This document shows positions 1 through 5,756 of a stretch of 6,244 bases of DNA, one piece after another. The notes beneath the pieces were generated by a model, which was given only the letters and a program-made list of their open reading frames with translations, was not told the origin of the DNA and did not search any database. The translations under genes were made by a program, and so were the position numbers. How positions within the stretch are numbered: the stretch's first letter is position 1; the number at the start of each line of letters is the position of its first letter. The stretch comes from Acidimicrobiia bacterium (GTDB lineage: Bacteria > Actinomycetota > Acidimicrobiia > Acidimicrobiales > JACDCH01), in assembly GCA_013694495.1 (NCBI GenBank), contig JACDCH010000162.1:1-6244 (forward strand). Reading direction: 5' to 3'.

Positions 1-59
1 GGCGCACGCGTCTGTGAGGCCGACCACTCTCGGCACGCCCCAGTGCGCAGTCCCATGAG

Positions 60-359
60 GTGCCTCCGGCAGGAACCACCACCAGACGAAGGCTTGGACT
101 GAAACGAACACCGGCCCGGACGGCCACGGCGACCTCAGCGCCTGGGTTCTGTGCCCGTGACACGTTCCCGAGCAAGGGTGACGCCCAGCGGTTCGTCTCT
201 CGCGTCGAGGCCGACCAGCAGCGAGGTTCGTTCGTCGACCCCCGGGCAGGGCAGATGTCGCTCGAGGCGTGGGCCGAGGCGTGGCTGCGCGCCAAGAAGG
301 GCCAGTGGGCCAACACGCTCGCCCGGGATCGCGTGGGGTGGTCGGCCGAGGCGCCCTGA
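60..359 (+). pseudogene. Tyrosine integrase, N-terminal remnant
   Basis: The reading frame holds a recognisable piece of a phage/ICE-type tyrosine recombinase. From about position 159 it reads TFPSKGDAQRF, then VDPRAGQMSLEAWAEAWL, the usual end of the arm-binding N-terminal domain and the linker into the core-binding (SAM-like) domain. Homology fades after LARDRV (about 335) and the frame stops at 359. The C-terminal catalytic domain, with its Arg-His-Arg-Tyr residues, is absent, so this cannot recombine DNA. The first 33 codons, from the GTG at 60, are Arg/Thr-rich and do not look like the family, so the 5' end is probably also frameshifted or replaced. The same TF..K..A.R and DPRAG...L.AW...W pattern occurs in the second integrase at 5757, but the two are clearly different proteins. 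Family assignment is fairly secure; the exact limits of the remnant are not. Confidence 0.6.
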
Positions 360-403
360 GCTTCGAAGAAGTGTCCAGGCCGACTATCCGACGTCTCTCG
401 TGG

Positions 404-1654
404 CTACGGGTACACGACGTCCGGGCGTGAGCCTGATGGACGCCGGGCGCCGGGCTCGTCCTCGGCTGGCCTGCCTCCCTGCACGGATCGGACATCGGTG
501 ACCCGTGCGGTTTGGGGGTCGTACCGGAGCCGAAGCGATTCTGCGTGCGTGCCTCGTGGCGTGAGCCACAGCTCCCACTCGCCTCGCCACCACGACAGCT
601 CCGTGCTCCACGTCTGCGGAGACGCGCCGGTTGTCGGGCGGGTGAGCTCGAGCCAGCCTCGCAGTCGAGGATCGCCAGCGAAGGCGCTCACCGCGTCGCC
701 GTCACTCCGGGCCCGCTGATCGGACTCCAGCAACCGAAGCGGCACGGTGGCCCGGGCGGTTGGCAGCGGGTCGACCAGGTCGGCGTCGGCGTAGACCGGG
801 AACTGGACGTGGACGGCATACCGCCCGCCCGCTGGGAGCGCGCCGGGAAGGGCGCGGGTCTCGACGGAGTGCCGACTGACGAGCGACGCCCCTGGCGCGA
901 GCTCGCTCGCCCGGGAGTCGGCGGGACACCCGATGTAGCGGTGCCCGGTCGCAGCATCCGTCTGGGTGGGAGGCTGGTCCTCCTCGACGTTGTGCTCGGC
1001 CAGCCAGTCCGTTAGTCCGGCGGGGTCGCCGGGCCATTCCCTGGGTGGCGGCGCACCGCCGAAATCGGAGCGGAAGTCCGGGGCGGCACCGTCAGGGGTG
1101 AGCACGCCGTCGAAGGGTTCGCCACATCCTCCGGACTGCCACCACACCGGTGCGTCGAGATCGTTGCGGGCCGTGATCGTGATCCAGGCGCGCTCCCCGA
1201 CCGGGATCTCGCTGGCGTCGACAACGACCGAGAGCACCACGCTGCTCCGAGCGGTGGAGGTGCCCGCGGTAGTCGGGGGCTCGGGGTCCGTCGTGGCACC
1301 GGGACTCTCTGCCGTGGCCTGCGCCGGTCGGGTCGATCCCGGCCCGCCGGGTGTGGGGGCCGATGTCGTCGGCCCGGCCGGAACGGCCCCGTCCGGGCCG
1401 ATGTTGACCGTTGTGCTGCTGGTCGTCTCGCGGGCGTTCGCGACCCGCAGCTCGTCGGTTGCTGGGCGATCCGCGGCCGAGAGCCCGATCGCGACCGCCG
1501 CGATCGCGGCAACGACCGCGACGCCTGCCCGTCGCTGGACGCGACGCCGGCTGTGGGCATCTCGAAGCGTCGCCAGTGAAGCGGCGTCGTCCACGATGAC
1601 GCCGTCCGCGCTGCGTCGGAGCGCCTCGCTGATGTGCTCGTCGAAGCCGTTCAC
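404..1654 (-). CDS. Single-pass membrane protein, probable anti-sigma/sensor partner of the ECF sigma factor
   Basis: A 416-residue protein. The GTG start at 1654 overlaps the sigma stop as GTGA, with a GGGGGA stretch just upstream; the frame is open further 5' but only inside the sigma gene. Residues 1-42 are cytoplasmic and charged (starting VNGFDEHISEALRRSADG), followed by an Arg cluster RRRVQRR. One membrane helix spans about 43-61 (AGVAVVAAIAAVAIGLSAA). Residues 62-137 are a Pro/Thr/Ser/Gly-rich linker. The outside part, about 138 onwards, looks like beta-sandwich: VVLSVVVDASEIPVGERAW and ITITARNDLDAPVWW recall Ig-like or BsuPI-like folds, and a second Trp-rich segment lies at about 325-390. 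Cys177 and Cys243 could form a disulfide. Actinobacterial ECF sigma genes often have such a protein immediately downstream. No zinc-binding HxxxCxxC motif is present, so this is not a classical ZAS anti-sigma factor. The anti-sigma role is inferred from position and topology. Confidence 0.75.
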   Translation of the reverse strand: MNGFDEHISEALRRSADGVIVDDAASLATLRDAHSRRRVQRRAGVAVVAAIAAVAIGLSAADRPATDELRVANARETTSSTTVNIGPDGAVPAGPTTSAPTPGGPGSTRPAQATAESPGATTDPEPPTTAGTSTARSSVVLSVVVDASEIPVGERAWITITARNDLDAPVWWQSGGCGEPFDGVLTPDGAAPDFRSDFGGAPPPREWPGDPAGLTDWLAEHNVEEDQPPTQTDAATGHRYIGCPADSRASELAPGASLVSRHSVETRALPGALPAGGRYAVHVQFPVYADADLVDPLPTARATVPLRLLESDQRARSDGDAVSAFAGDPRLRGWLELTRPTTGASPQTWSTELSWWRGEWELWLTPRGTHAESLRLRYDPQTARVTDVRSVQGGRPAEDEPGARRPSGSRPDVVYP

Positions 1655-2181
1655 GTCTCGTCCCCCAGCCGCGTTGACAGCGCTGCTCGGGCGCGGCTCA
1701 GGTGCGTCTTGACGGAACCAGCCGCGATGCCGAGCGTGGCCGCGACCTCCGAGTCGCTCAGTCCCTCGTAGTACCGCAGCACGATGCACGCTCGCTGCCG
1801 CAGCGGCAGCGTCGCGATCGCGCTCAGGACCGTCGTGACGCGGGCGCCGTCCAGCGCCCCGTCCTCGGCGGGCGCCACGGTCTGCTGGCGCGGGGGCAGG
1901 AACCGTCCGGCCACGCGCTGGCGACGCTGGTGCGACCTGACACCATTCACCACCGACCTCCGCAGGTAGCCGAGTGCCGCGTGCGGCTCCCCGAGAGACC
2001 GCGAGCGCCGGTAGAGGCCGAGGAACGCGTCTTGCACGATCTCTTCGGCTCGGCCGCGATCTCCGGCGAGGAGACTCGCCAGCCGCACGAGTTCGGTGTT
2101 GTGGCGAAGAAACAGGGCCTCGACGTCCAACGGCTCGGCCGCCGCCAGTCCCGCCGGTGCGGCGTCAATCATCACCCCCAC
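1651..2181 (-). CDS. ECF-type RNA polymerase sigma factor
   Basis: A 176-residue sigma-70 family protein of the short extracytoplasmic-function type, which directs RNA polymerase to a small regulon. Region 2 lies at about residues 19-89 (RHNTELVRLASLLAGDRGRA, then EEIVQDAFLGLYRR and GYLRRSVVNGVRSHQRRQR). Region 4 lies at about 116-169, with the -35-binding helix-turn-helix in LSDSEVAATLGIAAGSVKTH followed by LSRARAAL. The length is normal and there is no C-terminal SnoaL extension. Start choice: AGGAGGT abuts the GTG at 2190, too close to use it, but lies nine bases before the GTG at 2181, which is preferred; an ATG at 2172 is a third option. The stop overlaps the downstream membrane-protein gene (GTGA), so the two are very likely translationally coupled. 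The family call is secure; the subgroup and signal are unknown. Confidence 0.92.
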   Translation of the reverse strand: MGVMIDAAPAGLAAAEPLDVEALFLRHNTELVRLASLLAGDRGRAEEIVQDAFLGLYRRSRSLGEPHAALGYLRRSVVNGVRSHQRRQRVAGRFLPPRQQTVAPAEDGALDGARVTTVLSAIATLPLRQRACIVLRYYEGLSDSEVAATLGIAAGSVKTHLSRARAALSTRLGDET

Positions 2182-2190
2182 TGTGCTCAC

Positions 2191-2197
2191 ACCTCCT
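2191..2197 (-). promoter_or_regulatory. Strong ribosome binding site of the sigma gene
   Basis: The minus strand reads AGGAGGT here, a near-perfect anti-16S match. It directly touches the GTG at 2190 and stands nine bases from the GTG at 2181, so it points to the latter as the start. This decides between three in-frame candidates (2190, 2181, 2172). Confidence 0.7.
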
Positions 2198-2198
2198 A

Positions 2199-2224
2199 CA
2201 CGCTCAAGTGCCGCGATTGGTTGA
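2199..2224 (-). promoter_or_regulatory. Possible ECF-type promoter before the sigma gene
   Basis: On the minus strand TCAACC (2224-2219) is followed after 16 bases by CGTG (2202-2199). This resembles the AAC ... CGTN layout of many ECF-dependent promoters and would allow autoregulation. Against it, transcription would begin at or inside the ribosome binding site, giving an almost leaderless message. The match is short and could be chance. No other convincing promoter was seen between the protease and sigma genes. Confidence 0.2.
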
Positions 2225-2347
2225 CACGAACGAGGCGCCGCGACTCAGGGCGCAAACGAACGTCCCGGCCCACGAGTAGGTCCGCTCGACGTGGCCTGCG
2301 GCTTCCGTCGGCTCGATCGCAGCGGGAGCGCGGCTCGCGTTCGACAG

Positions 2348-3595
2348 TCACTGCGTCACGAGGGTCACGCCATGAGACTCGAGCGCGAAGTCGATGGACC
2401 CGTAGCTGGTGCATCCAACGCCATATCCAGAACCGTGAAGGATTCCCATTGCGAAGTACTCACGGAAGAAGGGCGCTCCGCTGTCCCCTCCCTGGACGCC
2501 GCAGGCGTTCGTTGCTACGAACCAGAACCCATAGGGCACGAACGGAGGCGAAAAGCTGTTGGTCACTATCGGGCCAGCGTGAGTACCACTCGTGCGCCCG
2601 GAGTACGCAACCGTCATGCCTTGGACCATTTCGGCATGCAATTTGAAGCCGGCGATCTGCCGGAAAGGTTGACCGTCGACGAAGATCCCGTTGCTTTCCG
2701 TCCAGGTGTTGTTCGTTCGGAGGATCCGCTCGACGTCTACCGGCCCAATGTAGTTCTCGTTTTCGACGTATCCGTATACAGAAGTCCCGTTGACGCGAGC
2801 GCCGCCGATATCAGGATTATTAGCGCTGAAGTTGAGATTTCCGCAGTGAGCAGCGCTGAGTACCATCCGGCGGTTTATCGAATCAACGACAGGGAAGGCG
2901 CTTGTGCAGCCGTCGGGACCAAAATGCAGTCCTCCCCTCATCGTGTAGCGGCAGTCGTCGCGAGTGCAGGCCATCGGGGGACTAATCTCGCTCTGACGGA
3001 GCTCGACTGTTTCGGAGTACCGGGCGCGCAGCGCTTGCTCGAGTTCGTTCGAAGCAGTGGCAGCTACGACGACAAGACGTCCGAGGCTTGGGATCACCGC
3101 AGATGCGAGGTTGCCGCCGGTCGCTGAAATCGCGGGATCGATGCCCGGCGGCTCAACCCCCCTCTGGAGCGCGGTCCGTTCGTCGACAAGGCGACGCATC
3201 GACTCGAGAAGTTCAGCGATCGGACGTTCAACCTGAGCGCCCCGCAGGACATCCGGGAACTCGAACTCTCGTCTCAGCTCTGCGACGCGTGCGTCGACGT
3301 CGGTGGTGAAGGCGACCGTGACCGTGGTCTCGGAACCTTCGACGTTCAACCACATCCCACCGTAGGAGTCCGTCCAGCGCCCCTCGATACGACTGCTCAG
3401 ACGCCCAGCCGCATCCTCGATGTCAAGACGGCGAAGCGCGTCGGCAGTCGAGAGGCCGTAATGGGCGGCCACCCAGTCGAGCTCGAACTGCGTGTGCCCT
3501 GTTGCAGGAGCCCCCTCGGCGCCAGCTAGCGGCACCGACGCCGTTCCCGCCGCGATCATTGCCAGAACAACCGCCACGAGGGCACGTCGGCGCAT
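2348..3595 (-). CDS. Secreted chymotrypsin-like serine protease (S1, streptogrisin/alpha-lytic type) with prodomain
   Basis: A 415-residue secreted endopeptidase. The ATG at 3595 is chosen because AGGAG lies six bases upstream and the protein then begins with a classical signal peptide (MRRRALVAVVLAMIAAGTA, cleavage near Ala26 in PLAGA). Residues of about 27-205 look like the alpha-lytic/streptogrisin prodomain: HYGLSTADALRRLDIEDAAG, then GGMWLNVEG and TTVTVAFTTD. This type of prodomain acts as a folding chaperone and inhibitor. The mature part begins near residue 209. The triad is visible: His250 in VLSAAHCG, Asp287 in GPVDVERI and Ser372 in GGDSGAPFF. Cys230-Cys251 and Cys365-Cys395 match the conserved disulfides; Cys210 and Cys215 are extra. 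Nothing needed for activity is missing. GC is unusually low here: 52-57 percent in three 60-base lines counted between 2641 and 2880, against 83 percent at 1321-1380. The substrate is unknown. Confidence 0.9.
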   Translation of the reverse strand: MRRRALVAVVLAMIAAGTASVPLAGAEGAPATGHTQFELDWVAAHYGLSTADALRRLDIEDAAGRLSSRIEGRWTDSYGGMWLNVEGSETTVTVAFTTDVDARVAELRREFEFPDVLRGAQVERPIAELLESMRRLVDERTALQRGVEPPGIDPAISATGGNLASAVIPSLGRLVVVAATASNELEQALRARYSETVELRQSEISPPMACTRDDCRYTMRGGLHFGPDGCTSAFPVVDSINRRMVLSAAHCGNLNFSANNPDIGGARVNGTSVYGYVENENYIGPVDVERILRTNNTWTESNGIFVDGQPFRQIAGFKLHAEMVQGMTVAYSGRTSGTHAGPIVTNSFSPPFVPYGFWFVATNACGVQGGDSGAPFFREYFAMGILHGSGYGVGCTSYGSIDFALESHGVTLVTQ

Positions 3596-4081
3596 CTCGA
3601 TCTCCTGGTCGCTGTGGGGCTCCCCGAGCAGAGCCAAGGGAACGAGTCGGTTCGAGCGGACCAACAGTTGAGAGAAATCAGGTCAATCTCCATGTCCAAC
3701 GATCGGCGCTCGCGGAATCCATCCCTCCGAATAGAGCTTCGATCGGCTGGGAATACGAGGAGCCCTTCGCCACACTGATGGCAGCTCATGGTGGCCAGGT
3801 GCTCCGGCTGCCGGCATCGATCTCCAACCCCACCACGGCGACGAGGCTCGGCTGACAGGCAACGTCTTCTCGATCGAGGGCGACCAACGAAGGCGCCCCG
3901 GCCGGGTGGCCGAGGCGCTTCATGCCAAGTGGTCCAGCAACAGCGAGAGCCGAGCGAAGCTGCGGCGGCGTCCGAAACCTTGATCGGCGGCCACGCCACA
4001 GCCTCTGGATCGCCCGCCGCCGGGACGCCCGTCGTGCCGAGGCACGACGCCACCAGCTGCTCTCTCGTTGTTCCAGAGACG
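3596..4081. other. Gene-poor stretch, probably decayed sequence
   Basis: No gene can be supported here. Directly upstream of the protease (3596-3700, minus strand) lies its leader, with the AGGAG site but no clear -10/-35 pair; TTGACC is present but nothing like a -10 follows at 16-18 bases. Further on, short coding-like runs appear in different frames of the plus strand and are listed separately. No hairpin followed by a T-run, no tRNA and no insertion-sequence ends were found. The stretch separates the probable chromosomal sigma/protease block from the mobile-element slice. Confidence 0.5.
3745..3984 (+). pseudogene. Possible frameshifted gene fragment, unrecognised
   Basis: Two adjoining plus-strand runs have codon use like the real genes of the window. 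The first (3745-3852) reads GWEYEEPFATLMAAHGG and then QVLRLPASISNPTT before a stop at 3853. The second, in another frame (about 3837-3981), reads GDEARLTGNVFSIEGDQ, then RVAEALHAKW and SNSESRAKLRRRPKP before a stop at 3982. In the second run 38 of 48 third codon positions are G or C. One frameshift near 3830-3850 would join them. There is no start codon with a ribosome site and I do not recognise the family. The minus strand is also open here, so this is only a weak proposal for a decayed C-terminus. Confidence 0.2.
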
Positions 4082-4198
4082 TCAGATCAGATGCTGTTCG
4101 GCGGACTGCACGCCATCAGGATGCCCTTCGACGAACCAGGCGACGCCGCCACCAGCCGCCGAGAAGGTCGGATCGCCAGTGATGGGGCCCGAGTAACG
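4082..4198 (-). other. Coding-like tail in a second frame behind the relaxase break
   Basis: After relaxase homology ends, another minus-strand frame becomes protein-like: RYSGPITGDPTF, SAAGGGVAWFVEGHPDG, VQSAEQHLI, then a stop. Of 38 codons, 27 end in G or C. It has no start of its own and I do not recognise it. It may be the 3' end of some other gene joined here by the deletion that cut the relaxase, or chance. Confidence 0.15.
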
Positions 4199-4536
4199 GG
4201 CCGCTGACAGGATGCGGCTTGGCCGGCGCCTGGCGCACCCAACGCGAACAGCAGGCTCACCGACTTCGGGGCACAGAACGTCACGTCGAACCCCGCCACC
4301 GTCGGCACCGACCGCGCCCCGGTCAGGCGGTACACGCCGGACGGGTCCGTGTGGGCCAGGACCCGGGTCAGGTCCTCGCCGTCGACCTCGCCATCGAGGC
4401 CGAGTCGCCCGGACGCGTTCCCGGTCCAGTTCCCGGGGGCTTCCTTGGCGCCGGTGTAGTACTCCTCGGCGCCGCGGGCGACGGTGTCGACGTAGTACTG
4501 GTGCTGGCCGGGGGCCAGCTTCCCGAGGCTCAGCAT
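4087..4536 (-). pseudogene. MobF (TrwC/TraI-type) relaxase, N-terminal remnant
   Basis: Relaxases of this family nick one strand at oriT and pilot it in conjugation. The ATG at 4536 is preferred because the family begins here (MLSLGKLAPGQHQYY), although no good ribosome site precedes it; the frame is open to a GTG at 4578. Catalytic-type tyrosines are present in pairs, Tyr14-Tyr15 and Tyr26-Tyr27 (RGAEEYYTG), followed by the typical VAGFDVTFCAPKSVSLLFAL at about 80-99. Homology then stops abruptly near residue 102 (position about 4230). The remaining 47 residues are Ser/Pro/Arg-rich and unlike the family. The three-histidine (HUH) metal site, normally 50-60 residues further on, and the helicase half are missing, so the product should be inactive. 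Full-length members exceed several hundred residues. It lies 114 bases downstream of the HTH gene in the same orientation. Confidence 0.72.
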
Positions 4537-4574
4537 CAGCGTCGCGCTGACCGGGCCGGACAGCGCACGGGGCG

Positions 4575-4611
4575 GCACCGCACGGCAGGTGCAAGCGTGT
4601 CATTGTCCTGG
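4575..4611 (+). other. Candidate origin of transfer (oriT) with nic site
   Basis: The plus strand shows the inverted repeat GCACC (4575-4579) / GGTGC (4588-4592) around an eight-base loop, then GCGTGTCATTGTCCTGG (4595-4611). An alternative hairpin pairs CACG (4581-4584) with CGTG (4596-4599), one to two bases before CATTGTCC. The R388 oriT recognised by the MobF relaxase TrwC has, as I recall it, a stem with the same GCACC/GGTGC arms followed at once by TATTGTCT and the nick. By analogy the nick here would fall after 4608. The site lies between the excisionase-like gene and the MobF relaxase start, a usual place for oriT, and its orientation would transfer the relaxase gene last. Spacing between the first hairpin and ATTGTC is longer than in R388. 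Confidence 0.4.
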
Positions 4612-4650
4612 GGTCCAGTGGTTGCCGAACGGGTGGAAGGCACGCGGGAG

Positions 4651-4977
4651 TCAGTCCGGGAACAGGGACGACTGCTCGGTGCCGGTCGCGCGACGCCGAG
4701 GGGTGCTCGGCGTGGAGGGGGCCGGGGTGGGGTCCTTGGCCCGGCGGACCGCGTCGAGATCGACGACGACCGGGTCCGGCTCGACGAGGGGGGCGCCGGC
4801 GAGGGCCTCGAGCGGCGCGGTCGGGAACCGCAGCAGGCGACCGAACTTGCGGCACGGCAACCCCTGCGCCCCGCCGGTCCGCAGATAGAGGCGGGCCTGT
4901 TCGTACACGAACGTCCGGCCCACCCGCAGATGGGCCATCACCTCTTCGACGGTCAGGAAGTCCTTGCGCTCCGGCAC
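4651..4977 (-). CDS. Excisionase-like helix-turn-helix DNA-binding protein
   Basis: A 108-residue small DNA-binding protein. The GTG at 4977 is chosen because GGAGG lies six bases upstream; a TTG at 4992 is possible but has no ribosome site. Residues 7-58 form the excisionase/MerR-type winged helix: FLTVEEVMAHLRVGRTFVYE (recognition helix), then GLPCRKFGRLLRFPTAPLEAL, the wing and the closing helix. Residues 65-108 are an acidic then Pro/Thr/Arg-rich tail ending SSLFPD. Proteins of this kind precede MobF relaxase genes or act with integrases as recombination directionality factors, so it may bend DNA at att, act at the nearby oriT, or regulate the relaxase gene. It is transcribed away from the XRE gene and towards the relaxase. 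The domain is clear; calling it Xis is inference. Confidence 0.82.
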   Translation of the reverse strand: MPERKDFLTVEEVMAHLRVGRTFVYEQARLYLRTGGAQGLPCRKFGRLLRFPTAPLEALAGAPLVEPDPVVVDLDAVRRAKDPTPAPSTPSTPRRRATGTEQSSLFPD

Positions 4978-5027
4978 CCGACACCTCCACAACCCTGGCT
5001 CAACGCGGGAGTCGAACGATCAGGGGG

Positions 5028-5057
5028 GTGACAGAGTACGACACCCGGTGCTACGAT
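5028..5057 (+). promoter_or_regulatory. Predicted promoter of the XRE-integrase operon
   Basis: GTGACA (5028-5033), one base from the TTGACA consensus, is followed after an 18-base spacer by TACGAT (5052-5057), a good actinobacterial -10. Transcription would start near 5064, giving a leader of about 40 bases before the GTG at 5103. Confidence 0.5.
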
Positions 5058-5061
5058 GCAA
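5033..5061 (-). promoter_or_regulatory. Predicted divergent promoter of the HTH-relaxase operon
   Basis: On the minus strand TTGCAT (5061-5056) is followed after 17 bases by TACTCT (5038-5033). Transcription would start near 5026, about 50 bases before the HTH gene. The box pair lies almost exactly on top of the plus-strand promoter, so the two cannot be occupied at the same time. Confidence 0.4.
5036..5054. promoter_or_regulatory. Dyad between overlapping promoters, candidate operator
   Basis: CACC-C-GGTG (5041-5049 region) is a perfect dyad, extended imperfectly by GTA on the left (5036-5038) and TAC on the right (5052-5054). It lies in the spacers of both predicted promoters. A second small dyad, CTAT-GTCG-ATAG (5065-5076), follows the predicted XRE transcription start. 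Either could bind the XRE protein or the excisionase-like protein; neither is proven. Confidence 0.3.
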
Positions 5062-5102
5062 CCCCTATGTCGATAGAACTGTGTAGCTGTTGAGAGCACT
5101 CC

Positions 5103-5750
5103 GTGGCACGCCGTAGTCGCCCAGCGCCACGCCCGACCTGGACGCCCAACCAGATCGTCGCCCACAACCTCTCCAAAGCCCGGCTCCTGCGGGGCTGGAC
5201 CCAGACCCAGGCCGCCGAAGCCCTCGAGCCGTACCTCGGGACGCGGTTGTCGCCGGCGTCGTGGTCCGCCATGGAACGCTCCGTCGACGGGGGCCGCATC
5301 CGGGAGATCACCGCAGATGAGCTCGTCGCCTTCGCCCGAGGGTTCGAGCTCCCGGTCGGGTTCTTCCTCACGCCGCCATCGGCGTGGGAGAACCACGCCG
5401 TCAAGACGCCCGACACCGGTGAGCACGGGCTCGAACCGATCGAACTGTTCGACCACATCATCGGGACCGATGAGTCGCTCGCCGAGTGGGAGCAGTACCT
5501 CAAGAGCTGGCCCGCCCCCGGCCATACCGCCTCTATCGCGCCCGACGGCGCGGTCGCCAACAGCCGCCGCATCCAGGAAGATGTCCACCCGCGGCTCGCC
5601 GGACCCGCAGCACTCCGCGCCCGGCTCCTCATCCAACAACAGTTCGGCGACCTCGACGCCGCCCGCCGCGTTCTCGAACGCCTCGCCACCGCGCTCGAAC
5701 AGCTCGGTGACCCCGACGCAGAAGCAACCGATGTGGAGAAGGAGCAGTGA
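5103..5750 (+). CDS. XRE-family transcriptional regulator
   Basis: A 215-residue cytoplasmic DNA-binding protein. The Cro/C1-type HTH spans about residues 17-87: NQIVAHNLSKARLLRGWTQT, QAAEALEPYLG, SPASWSAMERSVDGGR, then ITADELVAFARGFELPVGFF. This is a common actinobacterial type, often found next to integrase genes. Residues 90-215 hold no known domain; 160-205 look helical (RLLIQQQFGDLDAARRVLER) and could serve dimerisation. The GTG start at 5103 has only a weak GAGAG site before it. The stop is six bases before the integrase start, so both are probably on one transcript from the promoter at 5028-5057. It faces the excisionase-like gene across a shared control region, which suggests the repressor/lysogeny-control role in the element. 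Its target and the inducing signal are not visible. Confidence 0.88.
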   Translation: MARRSRPAPRPTWTPNQIVAHNLSKARLLRGWTQTQAAEALEPYLGTRLSPASWSAMERSVDGGRIREITADELVAFARGFELPVGFFLTPPSAWENHAVKTPDTGEHGLEPIELFDHIIGTDESLAEWEQYLKSWPAPGHTASIAPDGAVANSRRIQEDVHPRLAGPAALRARLLIQQQFGDLDAARRVLERLATALEQLGDPDAEATDVEKEQ

Positions 5751-5756
5751 TCTCCG

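Noticed and set aside
361..368. CTTCGAAG palindrome after the membrane-protein gene, as a terminator
   Set aside because: Only four pairs with no loop and no T-run on the minus strand.
966..1712. Long plus-strand open frame, Ser/Ala/Gly-rich
   Set aside because: Lies wholly over the membrane-protein gene and sigma gene end; low-complexity text with no motif, typical of an antisense shadow in high-GC DNA.
2221..2226. Perfect TTGACA on the plus strand
   Set aside because: No -10-like box 16-19 bases downstream and no plus-strand gene follows.
1702..2646. Long plus-strand open frame, Arg-rich
   Set aside because: Covers the clear sigma factor and the protease end on the other strand; no domain, no ribosome site.
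2291..3127. 278-codon plus-strand open frame
   Set aside because: Antisense to the protease, whose triad, disulfides and signal peptide are plain; the plus-strand text shows no family feature.
3556..3789. Minus-strand frame starting MSCHQCGEGLLVFP, suggesting a CxxC zinc-binding protein
   Set aside because: Only one CxxC pair, no second pair with ligand spacing, no ribosome site, and it runs into the protease start in another frame.
4082..4990. 302-codon minus-strand open frame, Arg/Pro/Gly-rich
   Set aside because: Runs through the HTH gene, the candidate oriT and the relaxase in the wrong frame; only its last 38 codons look protein-like and these are listed separately.
5005..5018. Minus-strand GTTCGACTCCCGC, like a tRNA T-loop and 3' stem (possible att site)
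   Set aside because: The 5' half of the stem does not pair (GATCG against CCCGC), no cloverleaf can be built, and it is not next to the integrase end where att would be expected.
4219..5031. 270-codon plus-strand open frame
   Set aside because: Antisense to relaxase and HTH genes; no recognisable motif.
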